A stretch of 5,907 nucleotides of DNA. Origin: Alphaproteobacteria bacterium. Its GTDB lineage: Bacteria; Pseudomonadota; Alphaproteobacteria; RF32; CAG-977. The notes below the pieces were generated by a model. The model made no database searches. It worked only from the letters and a program-made list of their open reading frames with translations, and was not told the origin of the DNA. The translations under genes were made by a program, and so were the position numbers. Location: the NCBI GenBank assembly GCA_017476085.1, contig JAFVEJ010000261.1, positions 1 to 5,907 of the forward strand. Reading direction: 5' to 3'. Positions 1 to 5,894 of the stretch are shown here, piece after piece. The stretch's first letter is position 1; every line of letters starts with the position of its first letter.

Positions 1-381
1 ACATTGCTGCCGTTTATGATTTTACCGTTATACGCAACGCTGGAAAAGTTGGATTTGAATTTACTGGAGGCGGCTCAGGATTTAGGGGCCGGTCCGACGG
101 CTGCTTTTTTCCGGGTTGTTGTTCCGATCAGCGCACCCGGAATAGTCGCCGGCTGCACAATGGTTTTTTTGCCGGCTTTATCTTTGTTCTATGTCGCCGA
201 TATTTTGGGCGGAACGGATTCAACCGTTGTCGGCAGCGTGATTCGTGATTTGTTTATGGTGAAGCCGGATTGGCCGATCGGGGCCGCAATCAATGTTTCT
301 TTGACGATTTTTATGCTGGTTTTGCTTTATCTGTATTATAAGAGCGGCAACTCTGTAGATCAGGAGCATCCGATATGGTAA
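1..381 (+). CDS. potB: Spermidine/putrescine ABC transporter permease PotB (3' part only)
   Basis: This is the C-terminal 126 residues of an inner-membrane permease of the polyamine importer; the 5' end lies outside the window and the frame is already open at base 1. The visible part carries the cytoplasmic EAA loop that docks with the ATPase: EAAQDLGAG encoded from base 67, followed by the conserved VVPISAPGI. Two membrane segments follow, roughly IVAGCTMVFLPALSLFYVADI and a last helix IGAAINVSLTIFMLVLLYLYY. From memory of the family, the stretch PLYATLEKLDLNLLEAAQDLGA and the LFYVADILGG and DWPIGAA segments align closely with E. coli PotB. The stop codon overlaps the start of potC by 7 bases, so the two are probably translationally coupled. 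The potB assignment over other permeases rests on this similarity and on the adjacent PotC-like gene. Confidence 0.93.
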   Translation, partial: TLLPFMILPLYATLEKLDLNLLEAAQDLGAGPTAAFFRVVVPISAPGIVAGCTMVFLPALSLFYVADILGGTDSTVVGSVIRDLFMVKPDWPIGAAINVSLTIFMLVLLYLYYKSGNSVDQEHPIW

Positions 382-1145
382 ACCGTTTTTTGAAATATTT
401 TTATATTTTTGCTGTTTATCTGCTGCTGTATGTGCCGTTGTTGGTGATAATTATTTTTTCGTTTAACAATTCGGAAACGTCAGAAACATGGAATGGATTT
501 TCCATACGTTGGTACGAACAGCTTTTAGCGGATAAAAATTTGATCAGTTCGGCGCTGCGGTCTTTGTTTTTGGCGGCAGCCGCTGCGACGTGTTCAACGG
601 TCATCGGAACGATTATAGCGATCGCTCTGCATCGTTACCGTTTTATCGGTCAGAAAGTGGTTTACGGCTCGTTATCTGTTATTATGCTGTCGCCAGAGAT
701 TATTCAGGGAATTTCTTTGCTGGTTATTTTCGTCGTTTTGGGCGTGCCGTTAGGTTTTTCAACGTTGCTTTTGTCGCATACTGTTTTTTGTTTTCCGTTT
801 GTAACAATTACCATTTTAGCGCGGTTGAGAGGTGTCAGCCGTGATCTGGCCGAAGCTGCCGTTGATTTGGGCGCGTCTGATTTGGATACGGTGCGTTTTA
901 TTTTGATTCCCTTGATCCTTCCGGCTGTTTTTGCAGGGTGGCTGATGAGTTTCACGCTGTCTATAGACGATGTGATGATCAGCTTTTTCGTCAGCGGCAA
1001 GAACTATGAAATTTTGCCGTTAAAGATTTATTCTATGGTCAGAACGGGCATTCAGCCGGATGTGAACGCTTTGTGCGCGGCAATGTTTTTTATCACCTGC
1101 TTCGCCGTTATCATTTCCTATCGTCTGGTGCGTTCTAAAAGGTAG
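375..1145 (+). CDS. potC: Spermidine/putrescine ABC transporter permease PotC
   Basis: Second inner-membrane permease subunit, 256 residues, close to the roughly 264 of E. coli PotC, so probably full length. It forms the polyamine channel together with PotB. About six hydrophobic segments are visible (near residues 8-30, 60-84, 98-122, 128-150, 180-204 and 232-250). The EAA loop is at residues 160-183 (EAAVDLGAS ending in ILIPLILP), the site of contact with the PotA ATPase. Strongly family-specific motifs are SFTLSIDDVMISFFVSG and YEILPLKIYSMVRTG. The ATG lies inside the end of potB (ATGGTAA overlap), with AGGAG at 362-366 and 8 bases of spacing, so the start is well supported. No potD-like binding protein gene follows: the next feature is a terminator. 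PotA and PotD must be encoded upstream or elsewhere. Function is inferred by homology only. Confidence 0.95.
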   Translation: MVNRFLKYFYIFAVYLLLYVPLLVIIIFSFNNSETSETWNGFSIRWYEQLLADKNLISSALRSLFLAAAAATCSTVIGTIIAIALHRYRFIGQKVVYGSLSVIMLSPEIIQGISLLVIFVVLGVPLGFSTLLLSHTVFCFPFVTITILARLRGVSRDLAEAAVDLGASDLDTVRFILIPLILPAVFAGWLMSFTLSIDDVMISFFVSGKNYEILPLKIYSMVRTGIQPDVNALCAAMFFITCFAVIISYRLVRSKR

Positions 1146-1472
1146 AAATTCCGGATTCCAATCCGGTTTTTCAACCATGCGGTTGATGACATCCGTTTTG
1201 GGAACAAAGAGCCTGTCCCCCTTCACCGTCGTACACTGGTAAGCGCTGTTATAGGAAAAGAATTTTTTCGTGTTTGGTTTGATTTTTTCCCGTCGTAGTG
1301 CAGGAGTCTCTCCTCCCGCGAAAGATAGACAATATGAACGGAACAATGTAATTCACTCTTTTTTATTCTCCCTGCACGAGCCAGTCAGAGAAAAATCGTT
1401 TATTATTTTAAAGATCCAAGCGGCGGGCAAGTTTTCGCATTTTCTGTTTTTGATCAAACGGAGCGAAGCTTT
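1146..1472. other. Convergent intergenic region, no supported gene
   Basis: This 327-base gap lies between the 3' ends of potC (+) and the lipoprotein gene (-). Apart from the potC terminator it contains a small perfect inverted repeat, AGGAG-TCT-CTCCT, at 1302-1314. An open minus-strand frame runs from 1346 through the gap into the antisense of potC; I do not believe it is a gene as it stands. No convincing terminator for the lipoprotein gene is visible here. The region may be a decayed or dispersed repeat, but that cannot be tested from one copy. Confidence 0.5.
1151..1171 (+). terminator. Intrinsic terminator after potC
   Basis: CCGGA pairs with TCCGG around the loop TTCCAA, followed at once by five T. 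It starts 6 bases after the potC stop codon. The stem is short (5 bp, up to 7 bp if the loop closes further), so it may be only moderately efficient. Its position directly behind potC suggests that the pot operon ends here. Confidence 0.6.
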
Positions 1473-2408
1473 TTATTTTGCAGATTTTTTGTATTCTTTT
1501 ATATCCTCTTCCATTTGAGCTTTGGAATAACGATACAGCAGCCATACTTTGAAAGTCTGTTTCGATTTGTGTTTGTATTCCGAAAACAGCTGCAATCCTT
1601 TTAAAGAAACCTTGACAGAGCCGTCGGGCATACCGGTGATGGGAGAACTGGCTTTGTTGTAGGCATCCCGAACAGCTTCGTTTTTGGCTGTCTGAAACGA
1701 AGAAGATTCTCCATAGCCGATATACATAATGGCGTTTCTGTCGGTTTGCCCGATATATCCTTCCTTTTCGTACATTTCCACCCAAGTCGGGTAGTGAACA
1801 ATTTCCGTTTCGTCTTCAAAAGAGGTCTTCGACGCGGCGGAGTAACGTCTTAAAACGGCGTTGGCGTAATCGGTTCCGGACAGGTTTTCATTCAGAGCCA
1901 GCAGTTCTTCCGTTTCAATATGCGTCATCAGGGACAGGTTTGTTAAATATTCTCCGGCCGATGCCTGATAAAACTCTTTTTGCAGATGGGGATAGTTTGT
2001 CAGGACGTATCTGCGGATTTTATCCGTTTTGCTTGCTTCCAAAGCGTTTTCCGGAATCATATCAAAGAAGTATTTGTCTTCGTCGTATTTATAAATGCTG
2101 CTTGTCAGAAAATCCGTCGTTGTGGAATAAATGCCACCTGTTGTCGTGCCGAGAATGAAAAAAATGCTGAAAGATGTTTCGATCGTTCCCTGAGCGGTTT
2201 TATAGCCTTGTTTCTGCGCAGTTAAGTATAACGGGGCTCCGTGTCGTTTGACTGAAACGGTGCATGGCGTTACGCAGGAAAATGAGGAGCCGGTGATATG
2301 CACGCCGTCAACGTTGCTTTCAAAGAATAAAGTTTGCGTCGAGCCGTGCATAATTGAACCGCAGCCGGACAATAACAATAAAATCGGGACGAAAAGAAGG
2401 CGTTTCAT
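1473..2408 (-). CDS. Outer-membrane-type lipoprotein with PEGA-like and LPP20-like regions
   Basis: Predicted lipoprotein of 311 residues. The N-terminus MKRLLFVPILLLLSGC is a classic signal peptide with lipobox L13-S14-G15-C16 (numbered from the second ATG). Residue +2 after the cysteine is Gly, not Asp, so Lol sorting to the outer membrane is expected. Residues about 21-77 resemble a PEGA-type beta fold (a VDGVHITG..TPCTVSV pattern ending in a conserved GYKT) with cysteines C45 and C49 that could form a disulfide. Residues about 82-120 match the G-rich, hydrophobic tail that often follows this domain in lipoproteins. Residues about 207-300 (PTWVEMYEKEGYIG, YIGYGESSSFQTAKNEAVRDAYNKAS, FKVWLLYRYSKAQ) look like an LPP20-type domain. 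Both domain calls come from pattern memory, not a search. There are two adjacent ATG codons (2411 and 2408). AAGGA sits 3 bases before the first and 6 before the second, so the second is preferred. It is a single gene, divergent from the phosphate operon; function unknown. Confidence 0.85.
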   Translation of the reverse strand: MKRLLFVPILLLLSGCGSIMHGSTQTLFFESNVDGVHITGSSFSCVTPCTVSVKRHGAPLYLTAQKQGYKTAQGTIETSFSIFFILGTTTGGIYSTTTDFLTSSIYKYDEDKYFFDMIPENALEASKTDKIRRYVLTNYPHLQKEFYQASAGEYLTNLSLMTHIETEELLALNENLSGTDYANAVLRRYSAASKTSFEDETEIVHYPTWVEMYEKEGYIGQTDRNAIMYIGYGESSSFQTAKNEAVRDAYNKASSPITGMPDGSVKVSLKGLQLFSEYKHKSKQTFKVWLLYRYSKAQMEEDIKEYKKSAK

Positions 2409-2446
2409 CATTTATCCTTTTGTTCAAAGGCGAAAATTGCGGCCAG

Positions 2447-2473
2447 TCTATAAAAAACAAGTTTGAAAAACAA
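2447..2473 (-). promoter_or_regulatory. Possible promoter of the lipoprotein gene
   Basis: Reading the minus strand, TTGTTT (2473-2468) and TATAGA (2452-2447) resemble -35 and -10 boxes with a 15-base spacer, about 40 bases before the start codon. The spacer is shorter than the usual 16-18, and the AT-rich context makes chance matches easy, so this is tentative. Confidence 0.3.
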
Positions 2474-2554
2474 GGAATTTCATGTATTTCGTTTTGCTTG
2501 TTTTTTTATCTTGGATAATTATTTCAGCTCCGCATTGATACCCGTAAAAAAAAT

Positions 2555-2576
2555 ACGGACTTTTGGTCTGTTTTTT
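2555..2576. terminator. Intrinsic terminator hairpin A, possibly bidirectional
   Basis: ACGGAC pairs with GTCTGT around TTTTG (6 bp with one G-U pair on the plus strand), followed by a T run to 2576. Read on the minus strand, the same hairpin is followed by an A and then eight T (complement of 2546-2553), so it could stop transcripts in both directions. No gene ends next to it, which suggests that it ends a non-coding transcript or read-through. Confidence 0.5.
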
Positions 2577-2682
2577 ACCATGGCAATTCCGCCTAAGACT
2601 TGCTTCGGGCGGCTTTTGACGCCCTTGCGCGTCAAGGCTCATTGAGTTCCGAAGAAAAAACAGGCATCCCAGCCTGTTTTTT
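2577..2682 (+). ncRNA. Candidate structured small RNA or leader element (unrecognised family)
   Basis: Two consecutive stem-loops precede a strong terminator. Stem 1 pairs 2589-2597 (CCGCCTAAG) with 2603-2612 (CTTCGGGCGG), giving 9 bp with one bulged C and a 5-base loop. Stem 2 pairs TTGACGC (2616-2622) with GCGTCAA (2629-2635), 7 perfect bp around CCTTGC, extendable by two U-G pairs. Terminator B then closes the unit. Three of the pairs are G-U only on the plus strand and would be A-C mismatches on the minus strand, which favours a plus-strand RNA. I do not recognise it as SRP RNA, tmRNA, RNase P, 6S or a known riboswitch. No clear promoter lies directly upstream, so the 5' end is unknown. 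It could also be a dispersed intergenic repeat. Confidence 0.35.
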
Positions 2683-2688
2683 CTCCGG
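2649..2688. terminator. Strong bidirectional intrinsic terminator (hairpin B)
   Basis: AGAAAAAACAGGC (2653-2665) pairs perfectly with GCCTGTTTTTTCT (2672-2684) around ATCCCA. After one A-C mismatch, CCG (2649-2651) pairs with CGG (2686-2688), for about 16 pairs in all. The U-rich 3' arm works in both orientations. It lies about 95 bases before the DUF47 gene and more than 230 bases from the lipoprotein start, so it does not follow any visible coding gene. This is the main reason to suspect a non-coding transcript here. Confidence 0.75.
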
Positions 2689-2690
2689 AC

Positions 2691-2719
2691 TTTACAATAT
2701 TTTTACCTGTTGCTAGGAT
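2691..2719 (+). promoter_or_regulatory. Probable promoter of the DUF47-pit operon
   Basis: TTTACA (2691-2696; 5 of 6 matches to the -35 consensus) and TAGGAT (2714-2719; 4 of 6 to -10) are separated by exactly 17 bases. Transcription would start near 2726, giving a leader of about 55 bases that contains hairpin C. No PHO-box-like direct repeat is obvious by eye, so control by PhoB cannot be claimed. Confidence 0.45.
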
Positions 2720-2743
2720 AATTGCTTAATCAAAGAGCTATAT

Positions 2744-2766
2744 GCAACCTGTGCGGTTGTTTTTTT
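2744..2766 (+). terminator. Intrinsic terminator hairpin C in the DUF47 leader
   Basis: GCAACC pairs with GGTTGT around TGTGC, followed by an unbroken T run (2760-2766). It ends only 16 bases before the DUF47 start codon and 7 bases before its ribosome binding site. If the promoter at 2691-2719 is used, this hairpin lies inside the 5' leader and could act as an attenuator. Otherwise it is a third barrier to read-through from the left. The stem is short and GC-moderate, so its strength is uncertain. Confidence 0.5.
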
Positions 2767-2782
2767 ATGAAACGAGGGAAAA

Positions 2783-3445
2783 ATGAATTTATCCAAAGGC
2801 CTTTCCATGTTTTCCAGCAGTCGGGCTCTGGAAAATAAAATAGATGAGTTTCTTGATCGTATTTCTGAAGCGGGATTGATCTATAAAAAAGCTATCCATG
2901 TCTTTCTGGAGCACGGAGTGACGGAAGATTTCGTTACCCATGCGGAACAAATCGGTCATATCGAAAGCCGTGCGGATGAATTGCGTCGTGAAATCGAAAC
3001 GGGATTGTATGAACAAAATCTGATTCCCGATTTGCGCGCCGACGTATTGAGTCTGGTCGAAGATTTGGATGAAATTTTAAACGCTTACGACGCCAGCGGA
3101 TATCGTTTTACAATTGAACAGCCCGTGTTCCCTTCAACGCTTCATCCCGACGTTTTGGCCATTGTGGAATCTGTAACAAATTCCGTTGAACAGATCACGA
3201 TTGCGGCGCGTACTTTTTTCCGCGATTTCAATTCTTGCCGCGATTATATCCATAAAGTGCGCTTTTACGAAAGCGAAGCCGACCGCATCAGCACAAAAAT
3301 CAAACGGGCGATTTATTCGTCGGATTTGCCGTTGGCCAATAAAATGCATGTGACCAGCTTTGTGGAAATGATTGATAATTTGGCGGATATGGCGGAGGAC
3401 ATTACCGATAAGTTGGCTATTTATGTCATCAAACGCGATAACTGA
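2783..3445 (+). CDS. DUF47 (PhoU-like) accessory protein of the Pit phosphate transporter
   Basis: Soluble, mostly alpha-helical cytoplasmic protein of 220 residues, the normal length for the DUF47/TIGR00153 family, which is related to PhoU. The family signature is visible as acidic repeats expected to bind metal ions: E61-S-R-A-D65 in the first helical bundle, E163-S-E-A-D167 near the middle of the second, and D198-N-L-A-D202 with E205-D206 and D209 near the C-terminus. The start ATG has GAGGG at 2774-2778, 4 bases upstream. The gene lies 22 bases before pit on the same strand, the same pairing as the orfA-pit operon of Sinorhizobium meliloti, where the first gene is needed for or modulates Pit activity. 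A role in regulating phosphate flux through the neighbouring transporter is therefore inferred from family and context. A terminator-like hairpin in its leader may affect expression. Confidence 0.93.
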   Translation: MNLSKGLSMFSSSRALENKIDEFLDRISEAGLIYKKAIHVFLEHGVTEDFVTHAEQIGHIESRADELRREIETGLYEQNLIPDLRADVLSLVEDLDEILNAYDASGYRFTIEQPVFPSTLHPDVLAIVESVTNSVEQITIAARTFFRDFNSCRDYIHKVRFYESEADRISTKIKRAIYSSDLPLANKMHVTSFVEMIDNLADMAEDITDKLAIYVIKRDN

Positions 3446-3467
3446 TATAAAGTAAAAGGGATATTCA

Positions 3468-4988
3468 ATGGGAACTTCAGGCGTAGTTTTTCTTTCCAGC
3501 GGTTTGTTTCTGGGCTGGTCATTGGGAGCCAATGACGCCGCGAATATCTTTGGAACAGCCGTCAGTACGCGTATGGTAAAATTCAGAACGGCGGCGATTG
3601 TTTGCAGTATATTTATTGCGTTGGGGGCCGTTGTCAGCGGCGTCGGTGCCGCTTATACATTGGGCAGTTTGGGGGCGATTAATGCGATCGGCGGTGCGTT
3701 TGTCACAACATTTGCCGCAGCTTTTACCGTGTATTCGATTATCAAGTTCGGTCTGCCGGTTTCCGTTTCTCAGGCCGTTGTCGGCGCGATTATCGGCTGG
3801 AACCTCTTTACGGATTCCGTTACCGACGTTAATTCCATTGTTCGGATTGCATCGACATGGGTGGCTTGTCCTTTGTTGTCCGGTACTTTCGCCGCGATTT
3901 TGTATATGCTGTTTAAATATTTGCTCAGCTTTGTTAAAGTGCATCTGTTGTATCGTGACGCCTGCACGCGCATAGCAATGATTTTAACCGGCGCTTTCGG
4001 CGCGTATTCTTTGGGCGCAAACAATATGGCTAACGTTGTCGGCGTATTTGTGCCGGTAGCTCCGTTCACTGATTTGTCTTTGGGCGGCTTCCATATTTCG
4101 GCGGTGCAGCAGCTGTTCTTTGTCGGGTCTGTGGCAACGGCCGTCGGCGTGTTTACTTATTCTTACAAAGTAATGGGAACGGTCGGCAAAGGGTTAATGC
4201 CGCTGTCGCCGTTCGCCGCATGGGTGGTCGTTTTAGCGCAATCCTGCGTGTTGTTTATTTTTGCTTCCGAAGGATTGGAATTCTTTTTGGCTTCGCATAA
4301 TTTGCCGGTGATTCCTTTGGTGCCGGTGTCGGCGACACAGGCTGTTGTCGGCGCGGTGATCGGAATAGGATTATGCAAGGGCGCCGCTAAAAGCATTAAA
4401 TGGAGCGTTGTGATTCGCATTATGTGCGGATGGGTCATTACGCCCGTGATTGCCGCGTTGATTTGTTTCTTCGCATTGTTTTTTATGCAGAACGTGTTTA
4501 ATCAAAGCGTTTATATTCCCAAAACGTACTTAATGTCGGAAAAAGTCTTCGCCCGCATTGTTGAAGAGGGATTTTCTGCCAATAAACTGAGTGCTTTGAA
4601 AGGGGAAAGGTTTGCTTCCGGCGTTGATTTTATTCATGCTGTTGAAGGTCGGGTAGGGAAGCTGTCCAGCGCTCAGCAGCAACAGCTGTTGAATACGGCG
4701 GAAAATGTCAGAATAGTTATTGAACCGGATAAAATCGATAATTTGGATAATAATTTGTTTTCCGCTGAGGAATTGGTTCAAATCAGAGAACTGAGCGGTC
4801 AGCGCTTTAATTATCGTTGGGAACTGCAGAATGCTTTGGTCAGAATTGATTCCGATTGGCAGTATCGTCCGGCGACAATTTTAAATAAGCAGTATAATAA
4901 AATGCTGTCGCAAAAAATGACGGTTATCGAAAATAATTTTATTGTTCGATCGGATAAGAAAAGAAACCTAAATTGTTCGGTTGATTAA
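3468..4988 (+). CDS. pit: Low-affinity inorganic phosphate transporter, Pit/PHO-4 family, with long C-terminal extension
   Basis: Integral membrane symporter for inorganic phosphate (in characterised bacterial Pit proteins, metal-phosphate with protons). The inverted-repeat signature of the family is clear: GANDAAN at residues 20-26 and GANNMAN at 183-189, plus the paired PVSVSQAVVGAIIG (97-110) and PVSATQAVVGAVIG (286-299). The membrane core, about ten hydrophobic segments, ends near residue 345. Residues about 346-506 form a hydrophilic tail without a membrane segment, with a QQQQ run and many acidic and Asn residues; I do not recognise a domain in it. Many Pit proteins of about 330-420 residues lack such a tail. 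AAGGGA sits 6 bases before the ATG. The gene follows DUF47 closely, implying one mRNA, and a strong terminator begins at its stop codon. Assignment to Pit is secure; exact cation coupling is unknown. Confidence 0.95.
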   Translation: MGTSGVVFLSSGLFLGWSLGANDAANIFGTAVSTRMVKFRTAAIVCSIFIALGAVVSGVGAAYTLGSLGAINAIGGAFVTTFAAAFTVYSIIKFGLPVSVSQAVVGAIIGWNLFTDSVTDVNSIVRIASTWVACPLLSGTFAAILYMLFKYLLSFVKVHLLYRDACTRIAMILTGAFGAYSLGANNMANVVGVFVPVAPFTDLSLGGFHISAVQQLFFVGSVATAVGVFTYSYKVMGTVGKGLMPLSPFAAWVVVLAQSCVLFIFASEGLEFFLASHNLPVIPLVPVSATQAVVGAVIGIGLCKGAAKSIKWSVVIRIMCGWVITPVIAALICFFALFFMQNVFNQSVYIPKTYLMSEKVFARIVEEGFSANKLSALKGERFASGVDFIHAVEGRVGKLSSAQQQQLLNTAENVRIVIEPDKIDNLDNNLFSAEELVQIRELSGQRFNYRWELQNALVRIDSDWQYRPATILNKQYNKMLSQKMTVIENNFIVRSDKKRNLNCSVD

Positions 4989-5017
4989 AAAAAACGGAGC
5001 TTTGGCTCCGTTTTTTT
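4987..5017. terminator. Strong bidirectional terminator between pit and the DUF3800 gene
   Basis: Eight A, then CGGAGC (4995-5000), loop TTTG, GCTCCG (5005-5010), then seven T. It directly follows the pit stop codon and lies 11 bases beyond the stop of the converging DUF3800 gene. It therefore serves both transcripts. Confidence 0.92.
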
Positions 5018-5028
5018 ATTGAAAGCTC

Positions 5029-5883
5029 TTATTTGACTTCTTTGAACATAGCGATGGCATTTTGCTTTTGTATCGGATCGGAAACAACGATCCCGCCCAT
5101 GTTGAATCCATCTTTGTTTGTAAATCGGTGCTGTAATTCCCGCAGCCGGTGGCCATATCTGTCACGCAGTTCCAAAGCGGCGGGCTGCACATGGACGTTG
5201 ATGACGTTGTGATGACAGTAAACATAACTGGCAATCGGAAATAAGAAGGCTGAACATAAGATATCGCATAGCTGCAGTCCGGCCAGATTATTACTGTGCC
5301 CGAAACAGGGCATTTCTACAATATTCTGATACAACGGGTGCAAGTGCTGGAATTTTTGTGTGAAGACGGAATGGGACAAATTAATATTTTTCATATAATC
5401 CCGACTGTCCGCAATCACAATGCCGTAATCGCTTTCCTGCTGCAAATAGTTGTCAAAGTAAGTGTAGATGCTTTGAATGGAGGAGGTGTAAACGGATTTT
5501 CCGTTAAACGGTTTTCCCGGAATTTTTACCCAGATTCGACCGACAATGCGGATTTTATACTTATAAAACAAATCGACAATGCGATCCAAAAAGCCGATGG
5601 CATGTCGTTTGATGCGTTTTCCGCCGCGCATCGCGTTGCGTCGCAAATCCGATCCTTTGATTTCAGGGATGATGCGGTCTAAAAATTTATCCGTGGGATA
5701 GTTCAGCCCGGGATAATAACGATGTTTTAATTTGATAAAATCATGCGTAAGATTATATAAATCTTCATGATCTATGAAAATGCCCGCAAGAGCCAATACA
5801 GGCTGGTGATTGTCTTTCGGCGAAGAATTGACGGGCAGTGTTCCCAAATCGCCGGATTCGTCAATGTAACAGATCTTGACCAA
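5029..5883 (-). CDS. DUF3800 domain protein
   Basis: Predicted cytoplasmic protein of 284 residues with the hallmarks of the DUF3800 family. These are an N-terminal YIDESGD (residues 6-12), a central KGSD (76-79), ADSRD (D159, R161, D162), and a C-terminal SNNLAGLQLCD with Q204 and D207, corresponding to the family's S..LQ.AD motif; Cys replaces the usual Ala before the Asp. The separated Asp/Glu residues suggest a metal-dependent active site, perhaps nuclease-like, but the activity is not established and this is inference. Family members are often found on mobile elements or near defence genes; no such neighbour is visible here. A start at TTG 5901 is possible because a stop lies just upstream of it. 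However, GGGAGG lies 5 bases before the TTG at 5883, giving the family-typical VKICYIDESGD beginning, so 5883 is preferred. The promoter is outside the window. It converges on pit with a shared terminator. Confidence 0.88.
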   Translation of the reverse strand: MVKICYIDESGDLGTLPVNSSPKDNHQPVLALAGIFIDHEDLYNLTHDFIKLKHRYYPGLNYPTDKFLDRIIPEIKGSDLRRNAMRGGKRIKRHAIGFLDRIVDLFYKYKIRIVGRIWVKIPGKPFNGKSVYTSSIQSIYTYFDNYLQQESDYGIVIADSRDYMKNINLSHSVFTQKFQHLHPLYQNIVEMPCFGHSNNLAGLQLCDILCSAFLFPIASYVYCHHNVINVHVQPAALELRDRYGHRLRELQHRFTNKDGFNMGGIVVSDPIQKQNAIAMFKEVK

Positions 5884-5888
5884 AAGAT

Positions 5889-5894
5889 CCTCCC
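5889..5894 (-). promoter_or_regulatory. Ribosome binding site that fixes the DUF3800 start
   Basis: GGGAGG on the minus strand, 5 bases upstream of a TTG codon (5883-5881). No ATG exists before the conserved YIDESGD motif, and the alternative TTG at 5901-5899 would place this site inside the coding region. This supports a non-canonical TTG start. Confidence 0.75.

Larger units (their letters stand above)
2409..2782. other. Divergent intergenic region with dense RNA-structure signals
   Basis: A 374-base stretch between the lipoprotein gene (-) and the DUF47 gene (+). From left to right it holds a weak minus-strand promoter, an AT-rich segment with an A8 tract at 2546-2553, and terminator hairpin A (2555-2576). 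Two stable stem-loops (2589-2612 and 2614-2637), the long terminator hairpin B (2649-2688), a good plus-strand promoter candidate (2691-2719) and terminator hairpin C (2744-2766) follow. No open frame here has a good ribosome binding site together with protein-like composition. Each part has its own entry. Confidence 0.7.

Noticed and set aside
1020..1346. Minus-strand frame of 108 codons extending into potC
   Set aside because: Its last 42 codons are antisense to the secure potC gene, and there is no clear start signal. Only the part outside potC is kept as a low-interest finding.
1270..1518. Plus-strand frame of 82 codons spanning the convergent gap
   Set aside because: It overlaps the 3' end of the lipoprotein gene, is rich in Phe and Ser as expected of AT-rich noise, and has no ribosome binding site.
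2448..2642. Minus-strand frame of 64 codons in the divergent intergenic region
   Set aside because: It has only a weak GGA before the ATG, reads straight through hairpins 1, 2 and A, and its composition follows the repeats and homopolymers rather than a protein.
2463..2645. Plus-strand frame of 60 codons covering the same structured region
   Set aside because: It begins at a TTG with no ribosome binding site just upstream and crosses terminator hairpin A; the RNA structure explains the sequence better.
3519..3944. Minus-strand frame of 141 codons opposite pit
   Set aside because: It is antisense to the best conserved part of Pit and its N/R/G-rich composition is typical of a shadow frame.
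5296..5682. Plus-strand frame of 128 codons opposite the DUF3800 gene
   Set aside because: It lies entirely within DUF3800, whose motifs (YIDESGD, ADSRD, QLCD) are convincing on the other strand; it is a shadow frame.
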